A stretch of 64,000 nt of DNA from Rhizobium ruizarguesonis (GCF_012349115.1 NZ_PQIG01000074.1:39950-103949), one strand, 5' to 3'; counted from the stretch's first letter, positions 1 to 8,752 are shown. Numbers and translations are program-made. Notes: generated by a model from the sequence alone, not told the origin.

Positions 1-1
1 C

Positions 2-427
2 GTGCGCAATCTCGCCGTCCCGCTCGACGGAAAGACCGCTGCCGCCCTGTCGAAGCATCCGGTCGGTGTCGTCAGGGGGACGGTGCACGAGGCGATGCTG
101 GCCGCCTTCTTCCCGGCGATCAAGGCCGAGCCGTTCGACACAAAGGACGCCCTGCTTGCGGCGCTCGGGGACCGCAAGGTCGATGCCGCCTTTGCCGATG
201 CGCTGCAGCTTTCCTTCTGGGTCTCTTCGCCGGCCTCGGCAAAATGCTGCGCGCTGTTCGACGGTCCCTATCTCTCCGAGCATTTTCTCGGCGAGGGCAT
301 GACGATCATGCTGCGGCAGAAGGACAGCGTGCTGACATCCGCCATCGACCACGCGCTCGCCACGCTGTCGCGCAACGGCCGCCTCCAGGAAATCTATCTG
401 CGCTACTTTCCCTACGGGCTCTATTGA
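2..427 (+). CDS. Periplasmic solute-binding protein, family 3 (5'-truncated by window edge)
   Basis: C-terminal part of an extracellular solute-binding protein of ABC amino-acid uptake systems. The visible 141 residues fit lobe 2 and the return to lobe 1 of the SBP_bac_3 fold: a GVVRGTVHE segment, then KVDAAFADALQLSFW, and a family-typical tail in which a helix with LSRNGRLQEIYLRYFP closes the protein. The apparent GTG at position 2 is only the first in-frame start codon; the true start and signal peptide lie upstream of the window. The next gene is convergent. The ligand cannot be read from this fragment. Confidence 0.8.
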   Translation: MRNLAVPLDGKTAAALSKHPVGVVRGTVHEAMLAAFFPAIKAEPFDTKDALLAALGDRKVDAAFADALQLSFWVSSPASAKCCALFDGPYLSEHFLGEGMTIMLRQKDSVLTSAIDHALATLSRNGRLQEIYLRYFPYGLY

Positions 428-460
428 AGCCGCCAAAAGACGCGGGACGCGTTTTGGCCT

Positions 461-874
461 TTAGCCTTTGCGGAACCGGGCAATCGCACTGCGCTCGATC
501 GCCGCGCAGGTGAGCTTGTCGAGACCCAGTCGGTCGCGCAGCAGGCTAAGCAGCCGCAACTCCTCCGCCTTGACCGAGAGATCGGCGGATGCCACCTCGA
601 CGGCCAGCGCATAGGCCGTGTCGTAGAGTTTCGCGGGCAGGGTGTCGCGCACGGTTTCGAGCACGACGTCGAGACCTTCCGGTCCGGCGAGCAGCGAGGC
701 GCAGTCGCGCGCCACCGCAATCAGCTTGTCGTCATCGAAATCCCGGAAAACAGGCAGGAATCCGATCAGTTGGCCGATCCTCTCCAGCTCCCTGTCGTTC
801 ATCGTGCTGTCGACGGCGGATGCCATCACCATCACGTAGATCAGCGCGTCATGGGCAGAAAGCGGCTTGTTCAT
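461..874 (-). CDS. TerB-like conserved hypothetical protein
   Basis: A 137-residue, mostly alpha-helical acidic protein resembling the TerB/DjlA-like helical domain (tellurite-resistance TerB family). Visible features are the N-terminal helix ALIYVMVMASAVD followed by MNDRELERI, the usual acidic start of the TerB fold, and a repeat of the pattern in the C-terminal half (ADLSVKAEELRLLSLL). A longer start at 892 would add MKKESE; the ATG at 874 opens directly into MNKPLSAHDAL and is preferred. It stands alone between convergent and divergent neighbours. No metal-binding function is proven for this single-domain group. Confidence 0.75.
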   Translation of the reverse strand: MNKPLSAHDALIYVMVMASAVDSTMNDRELERIGQLIGFLPVFRDFDDDKLIAVARDCASLLAGPEGLDVVLETVRDTLPAKLYDTAYALAVEVASADLSVKAEELRLLSLLRDRLGLDKLTCAAIERSAIARFRKG

Positions 875-976
875 CTCTGATTCCTTTTTCAATCAGCCCA
901 GATTAGGAATTGGTAACAGTCATTACAAGGGATCGGCCCGATCCGGGCTGTCCGATCGCTTGTCATGGCTGCCGGT

Positions 977-1687
977 TCAATTGCGGCGCGGATCGTCGCC
1001 GTAGAGGCCTTTTCCCGCCTGCCTGGCCTTCTCGGCGACGGATGTAAGCGGCGAACCCGCCGCCGGTTCCGCCCAGCCGTTTTCGGCAAGCCATGCGCTG
1101 AGATCCTCTGTGCCGAGCCGGCAGGCAGTCGTTACGCTTTCCTTCCACTCCACGGTCTCGAGATCGCAGGTGACGGCGCGGTTGCGCAACAGCAGGCGCA
1201 GCGCCGTCTTCGCCATCATGCCGCAGGGCCATTGCCGTCCCGCCGGCCCGCATATCCTGTCGACCGGCGTCGGCACGATGCCGGCAAGCTGAAGCCGGCG
1301 CTCGCCGAAGGACAGAATGCCGGCATTTTCGACTGCCGGCCGCGCCAGCTCCATCGGCTTTTTCGTAGCCGGACTTGCCGCTTGCCCGCCAGCCGTCTCC
1401 GCTTGTTGCGGGACATCGGCCGGTTGGGGTGCCACGCCGTCGCCTGGACCCGATGCAGACGGAGCCGCCGGTGCGGTCGAGCGGGCGATCATTTCGGCAC
1501 GGTCGTCCGACATCGTCGCGGGTTCTCCGGCCTCGGGGGCAGCACCCGCCGGTGCGGTCGCCGTCTCCTCGGCGGACGCCGTCTCTTCGCCGGCCGTGCC
1601 GCCGCCAAGCCTTGCTTCGCCCGCCATCAGCAGGCCGGCCACCACCGCCATCCCCGTGATACCTGTGATGAAGGCGGCAGGGCGCAT
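977..1687 (-). CDS. Secreted thermonuclease-like (SNase fold) protein
   Basis: A 236-residue protein with an N-terminal membrane anchor or signal segment (AAFITGITGMAVVAGLLMAG), then about 100 residues of low-complexity Ala/Pro/Glu linker, then a C-terminal domain resembling staphylococcal nuclease-like proteins. The domain shows LSFGERRLQLAGI, a Cys-rich middle (CGPAGRQWPCG) and the family-typical ending with EKARQAGKGLYGDD. It lies 11 bp downstream of the S24 repressor gene on the same strand, so the two may be co-transcribed. The open frame runs far upstream to 2383, but that part is the shadow of the repressor gene; the ATG at 1687 gives a credible export signal. Whether the nuclease active site is complete is uncertain. 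Confidence 0.75.
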   Translation of the reverse strand: MRPAAFITGITGMAVVAGLLMAGEARLGGGTAGEETASAEETATAPAGAAPEAGEPATMSDDRAEMIARSTAPAAPSASGPGDGVAPQPADVPQQAETAGGQAASPATKKPMELARPAVENAGILSFGERRLQLAGIVPTPVDRICGPAGRQWPCGMMAKTALRLLLRNRAVTCDLETVEWKESVTTACRLGTEDLSAWLAENGWAEPAAGSPLTSVAEKARQAGKGLYGDDPRRN

Positions 1688-1698
1688 GGAATATCTTC

Positions 1699-2361
1699 CT
1701 ATTGGCTGGCCCAGATGATGCGGGCGATCCAGTCGACGTCGGAAAGCTCGAAGGTGCGGTTGGGATGTTCGGGATTGAGCGACATCAGCTCGATCGACCG
1801 CGGGCTCTGGCGCAGCAGCACCTTGGCCATCACCTCGCCCTCGTTTGTGCGCACGACGACGCGGTCGTTGCGGCGCACCTGTGCCCCCGGCTCGACGATC
1901 AGCACGTCGCCGTCGCGGTAGAGCGGCATCATGCTTTCGCCCTGCACCTCCAGCGCATAGACGCCTGATTTCTGTGCCGGGGCTGCCGGAAATTCCACCA
2001 CGTCCCAGCCCTGGCCGGCCGGAAAGCCGCCATCGTCGAAGAAGCCGCCGGCGCCGGCTTGAGCGAAGCCGAGCAGCGGAATGGAGTTGCCTCGCTGGGG
2101 AAATGCGCCTTCCTGCCGTCCGAAAGCACCGCCCGGCCGCATGAAGGCCAGAAACTGCTCCATGCTCGCCCCCGTCGCGTCGAGCACCTTGGCGATCGAT
2201 TCCGTCGAGGGCCAGCGCAGCCGCCCGTCGGCGGAAAGCCGTTTCGATTTGTTGAAGGAGGTCGGGTCGAGGCCGGCGCGGCGCGCAAGTCCGGATGGCG
2301 TCAGCTCGTGCCGTTCGGCAAGCCTGTCGAGCGCTTCCCAGATCTGGTTGTGTGACAGCAT
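1699..2361 (-). CDS. LexA-like S24 family transcriptional repressor
   Basis: A 220-residue cytoplasmic regulator. Residues 1 to about 70 form a helix-turn-helix of XRE/CI type (LTPSGLARRAGLDPTSFNKSKR). The C-terminal half is a self-cleaving S24 peptidase domain: a cleavage-region Ala-Gly in FAQAGAGG, the catalytic serine in GESMMP and the catalytic lysine in VMAKVLL. This is the architecture of phage-CI-like and stress-responsive repressors that autocleave when RecA filaments form. It is the first gene of a probable two-gene unit with the thermonuclease-like gene. No prophage surrounds it. Its targets are not evident. Confidence 0.88.
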   Translation of the reverse strand: MLSHNQIWEALDRLAERHELTPSGLARRAGLDPTSFNKSKRLSADGRLRWPSTESIAKVLDATGASMEQFLAFMRPGGAFGRQEGAFPQRGNSIPLLGFAQAGAGGFFDDGGFPAGQGWDVVEFPAAPAQKSGVYALEVQGESMMPLYRDGDVLIVEPGAQVRRNDRVVVRTNEGEVMAKVLLRQSPRSIELMSLNPEHPNRTFELSDVDWIARIIWASQ

Positions 2362-2482
2362 GCGCGATTCCGTCGCGGCTCATTCAACGCCGCGCTCCAA
2401 CCCGGCGGAATATTAACCGACCGCGCCGCCTGAGTAAAGATAGAAGAGGAATAAAATCCTGTTGCCAAAGGGAATGCGTCGC

Positions 2483-3130
2483 TCAGGCGACCATCGCCAT
2501 GTTGATCTTGCCGAGCTGGATCACCGCCTGCGTCCGGCTGTCGACATCGAGTTTCAACAGGATCGCTGAGACATGCGCCTTGATCGTCGCCTCGGAGACG
2601 CCGAGTTCGTAGGCAATCTGCTTGTTCAGCAGCCCTTCGCCGAGCATGGTCAGCACCCGGCTCTGCTGCGGTGTCAGCGTATGCAGGCGGTGGATCAGGT
2701 CGGCGACATCGGGATCCTGCTCCTGGCCGTCGCGATAGCTCTCCGGCGTGGCGATATCACCGGCAAGCACCGTCTGGATGCTGCGGCGAATGTCGTCGAT
2801 GCCGGAGGATTTCGAAATGAAGCCGGAAGCACCGAGTTCCAGCGCCCGCCGGATCGTCGTCGCATCGTCGGTTGCCGAGACGATGACGATTGGCAGGCTG
2901 GCGAATTCGGAGCGCAGCGCCATCAGGCCGGAAAAACCACTGACCCCGGGCATGGCGAGATCGAGCAGCATCAGATCGGCATCCGCATGGGCGCCGGCCG
3001 CCCGGCGCGCGGCGGCAAAATCGCCGGCCTCGACGATCGACTGCCGGCCTTCCATGCCGATCACCGCCTGGCGCAGCGCATCGCGGAAAAGCGGATGATC
3101 GTCCGCAATGATGATGGTGTGTTCCTGCAT
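2483..3130 (-). CDS. Two-component response regulator, NarL/LuxR type
   Basis: A 215-residue regulator. Residues 1-125 are a receiver domain with the acidic pair D10-D11, the phospho-acceptor D57 in LMLLDLAMPG, and the switch Ser/Thr in VIVSATDD. Residues about 145-210 are a LuxR helix-turn-helix (LTPQQSRVLTML, then NKQIAYELGVSEATIKAH). No kinase gene adjoins it, so it is an orphan here. A hybrid kinase of the transporter-fused type lies 32 kb away, and kinases of that kind often signal to NarL/FixJ-type regulators, but pairing the two is inference only. Confidence 0.92.
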   Translation of the reverse strand: MQEHTIIIADDHPLFRDALRQAVIGMEGRQSIVEAGDFAAARRAAGAHADADLMLLDLAMPGVSGFSGLMALRSEFASLPIVIVSATDDATTIRRALELGASGFISKSSGIDDIRRSIQTVLAGDIATPESYRDGQEQDPDVADLIHRLHTLTPQQSRVLTMLGEGLLNKQIAYELGVSEATIKAHVSAILLKLDVDSRTQAVIQLGKINMAMVA

Positions 3131-3222
3131 CGAAAACTCCCTCCCAAGAGCCCGATCATGCCGGCATATGCCTCCGCCCCTCCGCGTTGCACGCCAGCTT
3201 GCTCATGCCCGACTATATCAGA

Positions 3223-3621
3223 TCAGGTCTTCTGCGGAAGGGGATTGGTGTTTTCCTCGGCCTGGAACTCCTTCACCATCCCCATGAAACTCTTCATCAT
3301 CCGCTCCATGATGCTGATCGAACGGTCGACCTCGGCATCGCTCGGCAGCGCGCGCTGGATGACACCGCCCTGTTCGAGCGCCGTCACCCGCTTTGCCAGC
3401 CGGTCGAGTTCGTCCTCGTAGGCCGCCCGCTCGTCGGCTGCCATCCGGCAGACGAGGGCGCCGTCCTTGTCCTGGCAGATCGACATGGCCCCTGTCTGGC
3501 GGTCGAGCCGGACGAAATGGTCGCCGCTCTTCTCCAGCTGGAATCGGCCCGCATCGGGTTCGACGGCGGCGGCCGCCAACGGCATCAGAAAAACGCCAAG
3601 TGTGATAACGAATGCCTTCAT
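3223..3621 (-). CDS. Secreted conserved hypothetical protein
   Basis: A 132-residue protein with a clear signal peptide (MKAFVITLGVFLMPLAAAAV). The mature part binds no recognisable cofactor. It has a compact segment with two cysteines (CQDKDGALVCRMA), then a charged helix (ADERAAYEDELDRLAKRVTALEQ) predicted to form a short coiled coil, and a Met-rich helix IMERMMKSFMGMVKEF. It is probably periplasmic. I do not recognise a function; it is a lone gene between the response regulator and a palindromic repeat. Confidence 0.7.
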   Translation of the reverse strand: MKAFVITLGVFLMPLAAAAVEPDAGRFQLEKSGDHFVRLDRQTGAMSICQDKDGALVCRMAADERAAYEDELDRLAKRVTALEQGGVIQRALPSDAEVDRSISIMERMMKSFMGMVKEFQAEENTNPLPQKT

Positions 3622-3644
3622 TGTCTCATCCTCCGGATTTTCTG

Positions 3645-3692
3645 GAGCATGATGCCGAAAAGTGTGCGCGGTTTTCGGACGACATCATGCTC
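3645..3692. repeat. RIME-like palindromic intergenic repeat (GAGCATGATG type)
   Basis: Perfect 10-bp outer arms, GAGCATGATG and CATCATGCTC, enclose inner arms CCGAAAA and TTTTCGG around a GTGTGCGCGG core. The core is shared with the other palindromic repeats at 7538, 11593, 52999 and 56468, while the outer arm differs. It lies between two divergent genes. Confidence 0.75.
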
Positions 3693-3793
3693 TAATTCTG
3701 TTCCAGCTGCCCCGTTTTTCGCGCCGGGGCGTGGACATCGCCGCCTCTTTCCGGCAAAGCCCTCGTGACCAAGGAACAGCCTATCGTGAGGCC

Positions 3794-4150
3794 ATGATGA
3801 CCCTGACACCGACCCTTTACAAGATCGTGACGGAAACGCTCTGGCAGCAAGCCAGACAAACCGGCACTTTTCATGGCGCCGGCATCGATCTCAAGGATGG
3901 CTTCATCCATTTCTCGACGGCGGACCAGGTGAAGCAGACCGCCGCCCTGCATTTTGCCGGCCAGTCCGGCCTGTTGCTGATTGCCGTCGATGGCCGCGGC
4001 TTTGGCGACAAGCTGGTCTTCGAGCCCTCGCGCGGCGGCGATCTCTTCCCGCATCTCTACGCTGATCTGCCGCTTGTCGCCGTACTCTGGGAGGCGCCGC
4101 TGCCGCTCGACGAAGCCGGCACCCATGTCTTTCCGGAGCTGCAGCCATGA
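3794..4150 (+). CDS. DUF952 family protein
   Basis: A small protein of about 118 residues of the DUF952 family. Typical elements are YKIVTETLWQQA near the N terminus, DGFIHFSTADQVKQTA in the middle, LLLIAVDGRGFGDKLVFEPSRGGDLFPHLYADL, and the tail AVLWEAPLPLD. The biochemical role of this family is not established. Two ATGs at 3794 and 3797 are both possible starts. Its stop overlaps the pyrD start (ATGA), so the two genes are translationally coupled, an arrangement I associate with Rhizobiales. Confidence 0.88.
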   Translation: MMTLTPTLYKIVTETLWQQARQTGTFHGAGIDLKDGFIHFSTADQVKQTAALHFAGQSGLLLIAVDGRGFGDKLVFEPSRGGDLFPHLYADLPLVAVLWEAPLPLDEAGTHVFPELQP

Positions 4151-5235
4151 TCGATCCCTTCAAGCGTCTCGCCCGCAAGGGTCTCTTCCTGTTCGATCCG
4201 GAAACGGCGCACGGCATGTCGATCGCCGCCTTGAAATCCGGCCTCGTGCCCGCCTGCCAGCTGACGCCCGATCCGCGCCTGCGCCAGACCGTTGCCGGCC
4301 TTGCCTTCGAAAATCCGCTCGGCATGGCCGCCGGCTACGACAAGAATGCCGAAGTGCCGGAGGCGCTGTTGAAGCTCGGCTTCGGCTTTACCGAGATCGG
4401 CACGGTGACGCCGAAGCCGCAATCCGGAAATCCGCGGCCGCGCATCTTCCGCCTGGTGGAGGATGAAGGCGTCATCAACCGTCTCGGCTTCAACAATGAA
4501 GGCCATGATGCCGCCTTCGGGCGCCTCGCCGCGCTAGGGGGCGGTGGCATGATCGGCGTCAATATCGGCGCCAACAAGGATAGCGAGGACCGCATCGCCG
4601 ACTATGTCGCCGGCATCCGCCGCTTTTATTCCGTCGCGCGCTATTTCACTGCCAACATCTCCTCGCCGAACACCCCCGGCCTGCGCGACCTGCAGGGGCG
4701 CGAAAGCCTTGCGGTGCTGTTATCAGCCGTGCTTGCGGCGCGCGACGAGATGGCAGCGGCATCCGGCCGGACGATCCCGGTCTTTCTGAAGATCGCGCCT
4801 GATCTGACCGAGGAAGGCATGGACGATATCGCCGCGGAAGTGCTCTCGCATGCGCTGGATGGCCTGATCGTCTCCAACACCACGCTGTCGCGCGATGGCC
4901 TAAAGGATCAGCGCCAGGCGAAGGAGGCGGGCGGTCTCTCCGGCGTGCCGCTGTTCGAAAAGTCGACGGCGGTGCTCGCCAGGATGCGCAAGCGCGTCGG
5001 CCCGGCCCTGCCGATCATCGGCGTCGGCGGCGTGTCCTCGGCCGAAACCACGCTGGAGAAGATCAGGGCGGGTGCCGATCTCGTCCAGCTCTATTCCTGC
5101 ATGGTCTATGAAGGCCCTGGCCTGGCCGGCGATATCCTCCGCGGCCTCTCGAAACTCCTGGACCGCGAAAAGGCCGCCTCGATCCGCGACCTGCGTGATG
5201 TCAGGCTGGATTATTGGGCGGCGCGAAAGGTCTGA
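4147..5235 (+). CDS. pyrD: Dihydroorotate dehydrogenase (quinone), class 2
   Basis: A 362-residue flavoenzyme of de novo pyrimidine synthesis that oxidises dihydroorotate to orotate with membrane quinone as acceptor. Class 2 membership is shown by the N-terminal membrane-associating helical segment, by NPLGMAAGYDKNAE and NRLGFNNEG, and by the serine-type active-site region NISSPNTPGLRDLQ around residue 172. FMN/substrate motifs VSNTTLSRDG and IIGVGGVSS follow. The length matches the class 2 family. It starts inside the DUF952 stop codon, and its last 25 bases overlap the convergent MATE gene. Confidence 0.97.
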   Translation: MIDPFKRLARKGLFLFDPETAHGMSIAALKSGLVPACQLTPDPRLRQTVAGLAFENPLGMAAGYDKNAEVPEALLKLGFGFTEIGTVTPKPQSGNPRPRIFRLVEDEGVINRLGFNNEGHDAAFGRLAALGGGGMIGVNIGANKDSEDRIADYVAGIRRFYSVARYFTANISSPNTPGLRDLQGRESLAVLLSAVLAARDEMAAASGRTIPVFLKIAPDLTEEGMDDIAAEVLSHALDGLIVSNTTLSRDGLKDQRQAKEAGGLSGVPLFEKSTAVLARMRKRVGPALPIIGVGGVSSAETTLEKIRAGADLVQLYSCMVYEGPGLAGDILRGLSKLLDREKAASIRDLRDVRLDYWAARKV

Positions 5236-6557
5236 TCGGCCCGCGACCGCACCAGCATCGCCAGGAAGAAACCGCGGAAGAGCAGGAAGGCGTTCATCGC
5301 CAGCCACAAGCCGTGATTGCCGAAGAGCGGCACGAAGACCGCGAGCATCAAGAGATAGCCGGCAAAAGATATCAGCATCCGGTTGCGCATGTCGGCCGAC
5401 CATGTGGCGCCGATGAACACCCCGTCCATCAGGAAGGCGAGTGCACCGGTCAGTCCCGTCACCGCCGCCCAGGGCAGATAGGTTTCGGCCGCCTGCCGCA
5501 CCTCGGGTGATGTCGTCAGCACCGAAATTAGCCAGGGGCCGGCGAGGAAGAAGAAGGCGGAACTAACAGCCGCCAGTCCGAAGGACCACAAGGTCGTCAG
5601 CTTCAGCCCGCGGTCGAAGGCTGGCCGGTAATGCGCGCCAATCGCCCGGCCGATGATCTGTTCGGCGGCATTGGCAAGCCCGTCGAGATAATAGCCGGAC
5701 AGCAGGAAGAAATTCATCACTACGGCATTGGCGGCAAGCGTCACCGCGCCAAAGCTGGTGCCGATCCGCATCATGATGGTGAAGGCGCCGATCAGCACGA
5801 AGGTGCGGATCAGGATGTCGCGGTTGAGCGCGAAAAGCTCGGCCAGCCGGTGCCGGGAAAAGACCTCGGACCATGCCGGTCGCGCTGCCTTGCCGAAGCC
5901 GCTGAGCACGATGGCAAGCCCGGCGAGCGCGCCGACGCTTTCGCCGGCCATCGTTCCCCAGGCGACCCCCGCCACGCCCCAATCGAGCGTCAGGCCGAGA
6001 TAGATGGAAGGCAGGATGTTGATGCCGTTGATAACAGCCTGCAGCAGCAGTCCGATATTGCCCTGTCCGCGCCCAAGCACGAAGCCGAGGATGGCATAAT
6101 TCGCCAGTGCCGCGGGTGCTGCCAGCATGCGGATCGAAAAATAGGTGCCGGTTGCCTGCGCGATCGCGCCTTCCGCCCCCATCAGGCTCAACCCCGCCGC
6201 CATCAGCAGCGGCGAAAGACAGAGCAGCGCCAGTCCGCAGCCGAGCGCCGAAATCATTGCCCGGGAAAAGACCGCCTGCTGCTCGTGCTGGTCGCGCCGG
6301 CCATAGGCCTGCGCCGTCAGCCCGGTCGTCGAGGCGCGCAGGAAGTTGAAGCTGCCGAGGATCAGATCGAAGAGCATCGCGCCGATCGCCAGCCCGGCCA
6401 GCGCCTCCGCATTGCCCATACGGCCGACGACGGCGGTGTTCGTCAGCCCGAGCAGCGGCGTCGTCATGAAGCCGAGCGTCATCGGAAGGGCGATCGACAG
6501 CACCATCAGGTGCGTCACGTCGAATGCAAGCGCGTTGTGATTGCTGCGTGTATCCAT
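5211..6557 (-). CDS. MATE family multidrug/cation efflux transporter (DinF-like)
   Basis: A 448-residue integral membrane protein with about 12 hydrophobic segments in two similar halves, the MATE antiporter layout. The start TLGFMTTPLLGLTNTAVVGRMGNAEALAGLAIGAMLFDLI is typical of the DinF branch, and the middle has the half-duplicated segment ILIRTFVLIGAFTIMMRIGTSFG. It exports organic cations or related compounds in exchange for protons or sodium; the substrate is unknown. It is convergent with pyrD and overlaps it by 25 bp. Confidence 0.92.
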   Translation of the reverse strand: MDTRSNHNALAFDVTHLMVLSIALPMTLGFMTTPLLGLTNTAVVGRMGNAEALAGLAIGAMLFDLILGSFNFLRASTTGLTAQAYGRRDQHEQQAVFSRAMISALGCGLALLCLSPLLMAAGLSLMGAEGAIAQATGTYFSIRMLAAPAALANYAILGFVLGRGQGNIGLLLQAVINGINILPSIYLGLTLDWGVAGVAWGTMAGESVGALAGLAIVLSGFGKAARPAWSEVFSRHRLAELFALNRDILIRTFVLIGAFTIMMRIGTSFGAVTLAANAVVMNFFLLSGYYLDGLANAAEQIIGRAIGAHYRPAFDRGLKLTTLWSFGLAAVSSAFFFLAGPWLISVLTTSPEVRQAAETYLPWAAVTGLTGALAFLMDGVFIGATWSADMRNRMLISFAGYLLMLAVFVPLFGNHGLWLAMNAFLLFRGFFLAMLVRSRADQTFRAAQ

Positions 6558-6642
6558 GCCGGCCTCGTCGCGGCAGCGCCACGCGTCGTTTCAGACGCGC
6601 AACAGACGCTGCATCACTTGAACTGCTGCAGGCGGAATCACC

Positions 6643-7140
6643 TCAGCTGGAAAGCACCATGGCCCAATAGGGCAGGTTCCTGGAAGATGTATTATGGGCG
6701 ACGGCGACGCCAAGGCCATCATAACGTCCGAGCATGTTTTCCAGATGATGCGGCGAGTTGATCCAGGCCGTCACCACGGCATCGACGCTCTGCTGGCCGG
6801 CGGCGATGTTCTCAGCCGCTGGCAGCCGCACGCCGCTCGCCTTGACACGCGCACCGAAGCTGTCGGTCATGCCCATCAGATGCGCCATCTTGCCGGCGCT
6901 CGCCATGCGTTTTGCCTGGAACAGGGCGGCGGTGGTCGCCGCCGGATCGACGGCAAGCGCCGGCAGGCCGTGTTTGGCCCGCAGCTGGTTGACGAGCGGC
7001 AGCACGCTCGCCGTCTCGTCTTCGCCGTCCGACGGCGTGCCGGCCATCCGCGGGGTCGTGGTGCAGCCGGCGATGCCGGCGGCGAGCGCAAGTCCGGAAA
7101 GGCGTAGCAGGCCGCGTCTGGAAAGATCGATGGATGTCAT
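6643..7140 (-). CDS. CAP/SCP-domain lipoprotein
   Basis: A 165-residue exported protein. The N terminus carries twin arginines (SRRGLLRLSG) and a hydrophobic stretch ending in a lipobox-like AGIAGC, so Tat export followed by lipidation is plausible. The mature domain is CAP/PR-1-like: LVNQLRAKHGLPAL, then the middle helix FQAKRMASAGKMAHLMG and the family ending INSPHHLENMLGRYDGLGVAV. Bacterial members are extracytoplasmic and mostly of unknown function. The small membrane protein gene lies 1 bp upstream on the same strand, so the two probably form an operon. Confidence 0.88.
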   Translation of the reverse strand: MTSIDLSRRGLLRLSGLALAAGIAGCTTTPRMAGTPSDGEDETASVLPLVNQLRAKHGLPALAVDPAATTAALFQAKRMASAGKMAHLMGMTDSFGARVKASGVRLPAAENIAAGQQSVDAVVTAWINSPHHLENMLGRYDGLGVAVAHNTSSRNLPYWAMVLSS

Positions 7141-7141
7141 G

Positions 7142-7408
7142 TTACCGGCGGTAGCTGAAAAGACGAAGGATGACGAAGAGCGGAATGACGATCGTCGCGC
7201 CGAGGATGAGATAGTCGCCGACGCGCCCGAGAGCCGAGAAGCCCCGGTGCCAGATTTCCAGGATGAAGTCGCGGACGCCGTCGATGATGCTCCACGGCGT
7301 CAGGCCGAAAACGGTCATGACGAAACCGACGATCAGCGACACCACGATAAGTTTTATCAATGTGCGGCCGATTGAATCGCCGAGGAACCTGTTCGCCTGA
7401 TCGGACAT
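7142..7408 (-). CDS. Small two-segment membrane protein (DUF6460-like)
   Basis: An 88-residue protein with two hydrophobic helices (LIKLIVVSLIVGFVMTVFGL and VGDYLILGATIVIPLFVILRLF) separated by a short amphipathic stretch. I tentatively place it in the rhizobial DUF6460 group. The longer frame to 7621 is not used: a strong AGGAG lies 6 bases before the ATG at 7408, which gives MSDQANRFLG. It is followed after 1 bp by the CAP-domain lipoprotein gene. The function is unknown. Confidence 0.8.
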   Translation of the reverse strand: MSDQANRFLGDSIGRTLIKLIVVSLIVGFVMTVFGLTPWSIIDGVRDFILEIWHRGFSALGRVGDYLILGATIVIPLFVILRLFSYRR

Positions 7409-7537
7409 AAGCCATCTCCTGTTTGCCCTTGGAATAAGGTCGCGGCGCGGCGCCCGCAAGCCCTTTCCGGAATTGGCCGCTTCGCCTCTGAAATAGGACT
7501 TGAGTTTTTTTGTGGCCGCCGCCAGATGCGGGCCGAC

Positions 7538-7582
7538 GCATGTCGCGCAAAAGTGTGCAGCGGTTTTGCGGCAACGACATGC
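7538..7582. repeat. RIME-like palindromic repeat (GCATGTCG type)
   Basis: Arms GCATGTCG and CGACATGC enclose the shared core with CAAAAGTGTGCAGCGG and TTTTGC. This is the same element as at 11593, 52999 and 56468, here in inverse orientation relative to 11593. It lies in the gap between divergent genes, just before the methyltransferase start. Confidence 0.85.
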
Positions 7583-7609
7583 GTAAAAGAAACAGCGACA
7601 GGTCCATTG

Positions 7610-8542
7610 ATGCAGCCCCACCAGCTTTCCTCCGGCGATGTCATTGCCGACCGCCGCGCCGACTATGCCAGGATGCTCGAGGAAGGCGGCGAGCCGGAAG
7701 CGGCTGCCGAGCTGATGGAGCAGGCCCTCGAACTCGTGCCCGCCTGGGCAGCCGGCTGGTATCGCCTCGCCACCTATCTGGAAGAGGCGGGCAGGGGTGA
7801 AGCCGCGATCGAGGCCTATCGCAAGACGCTTGCCCTCGATCCCGAAGACATTTTCGGCGCTGCCCTCAAACTCACCCTTCTCGGCGACGCGGCCACGCCT
7901 GACCTGCCGCCGAGCCGCTATGTCGAGCGCCTCTTCGACGACTATGCCGATCGGTTCGAATCAGCACTTGTCGATAAGCTCGACTACAATGTCCCGCAGA
8001 AGCTCGCAGCGCTCGTCGCCTCCACCGGCAGGCGTTACGAACTGGCCGTCGATCTCGGCTGCGGCACCGGCCTGCTCGGCCCGGAAATCCGTAGCTTTGC
8101 CGGCCGCCTCGAAGGCTTCGACCTCTCGCAGAACATGCTGGCGAAGGCTGCCGAGAAACGGGTCTATGACAGTCTCGCCCAGGCCGATCTCTCGCTCGCG
8201 CCCGAGCTCTCCGGCCTCTTTGCAGATGCGGCGCGCCGTCGCGCCGACCTGGTGACGGCAGCCGATGTGCTGATGTATCTCGGCAATCTCGAAAGCGTCT
8301 TTGCCATCGTTGGAGCGCTCGCTGCACCAGGCGCCGATATCGCCTTTTCCGTCGAGGATGCAGGTGAGGGCGACGGCTTTCACCTCGCTCCGTCGCTGCG
8401 CTACGCCCATTCGGAAAGCTATGTCAGGATGCTTCTTGCCCGTCACGGCTTCCAAATCCTCAAGATCGTCAAATCGGTCATTCGCAAAGATGGCGGAAAA
8501 CCGGTTTCCGGCATTCTGTTCCTTACGCATAAGCCCGTGTGA
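7610..8542 (+). CDS. TPR-containing class I SAM-dependent methyltransferase
   Basis: A 310-residue cytoplasmic protein. Residues 1-80 contain two TPR-like helix pairs (ARMLEEGGEPEAAAELMEQAL and AIEAYRKTLALDPED). Residues 130-300 are a Rossmann methyltransferase domain with motif I AVDLGCGTGLLGPE near residue 146, followed by FDLSQNMLAKA and the motif IV region LVTAADVLMYLG. The start at 7610 is chosen because upstream codons of the longer frame run through a palindromic repeat. The TPR part suggests a protein substrate or partner, but the target is unknown. Confidence 0.88.
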   Translation: MQPHQLSSGDVIADRRADYARMLEEGGEPEAAAELMEQALELVPAWAAGWYRLATYLEEAGRGEAAIEAYRKTLALDPEDIFGAALKLTLLGDAATPDLPPSRYVERLFDDYADRFESALVDKLDYNVPQKLAALVASTGRRYELAVDLGCGTGLLGPEIRSFAGRLEGFDLSQNMLAKAAEKRVYDSLAQADLSLAPELSGLFADAARRRADLVTAADVLMYLGNLESVFAIVGALAAPGADIAFSVEDAGEGDGFHLAPSLRYAHSESYVRMLLARHGFQILKIVKSVIRKDGGKPVSGILFLTHKPV

Positions 8543-8565
8543 GCGAACATTTCTTGCGATTTTTT

Positions 8566-8590
8566 AATAGGTCAGCATTGCTTACCTATT
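8566..8590. promoter_or_regulatory. Short inverted repeat, operator or weak terminator
   Basis: Perfect 7-bp arms AATAGGT and ACCTATT with an 11-base spacer lie 24 bases after the methyltransferase stop and about 160 bases before the first YitT gene. It could end methyltransferase transcription (a TTT follows) or serve as a regulator site; the sequence alone does not decide. Confidence 0.35.
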
Positions 8591-8752
8591 TCGCTTGATC
8601 GAAAGGCCGAAAAACCCGATACTGCACCGCATCGGCAGAGAGCTTGGCAATTAACGCCGAGGCGCTCGGGCTCCTTTCATGATCCAAAATTCCGTCGCGC
8701 GCAGATCTTCCCAAGCGCGTTCTTGAACTCGTCTGCCGTGGAGACTGGCGAC

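Noticed and set aside
1688..2383. Upstream extension of the thermonuclease-like frame
   Set aside because: It overlaps the S24 repressor gene, which is clear in another frame; the signal segment marks the start at 1687.
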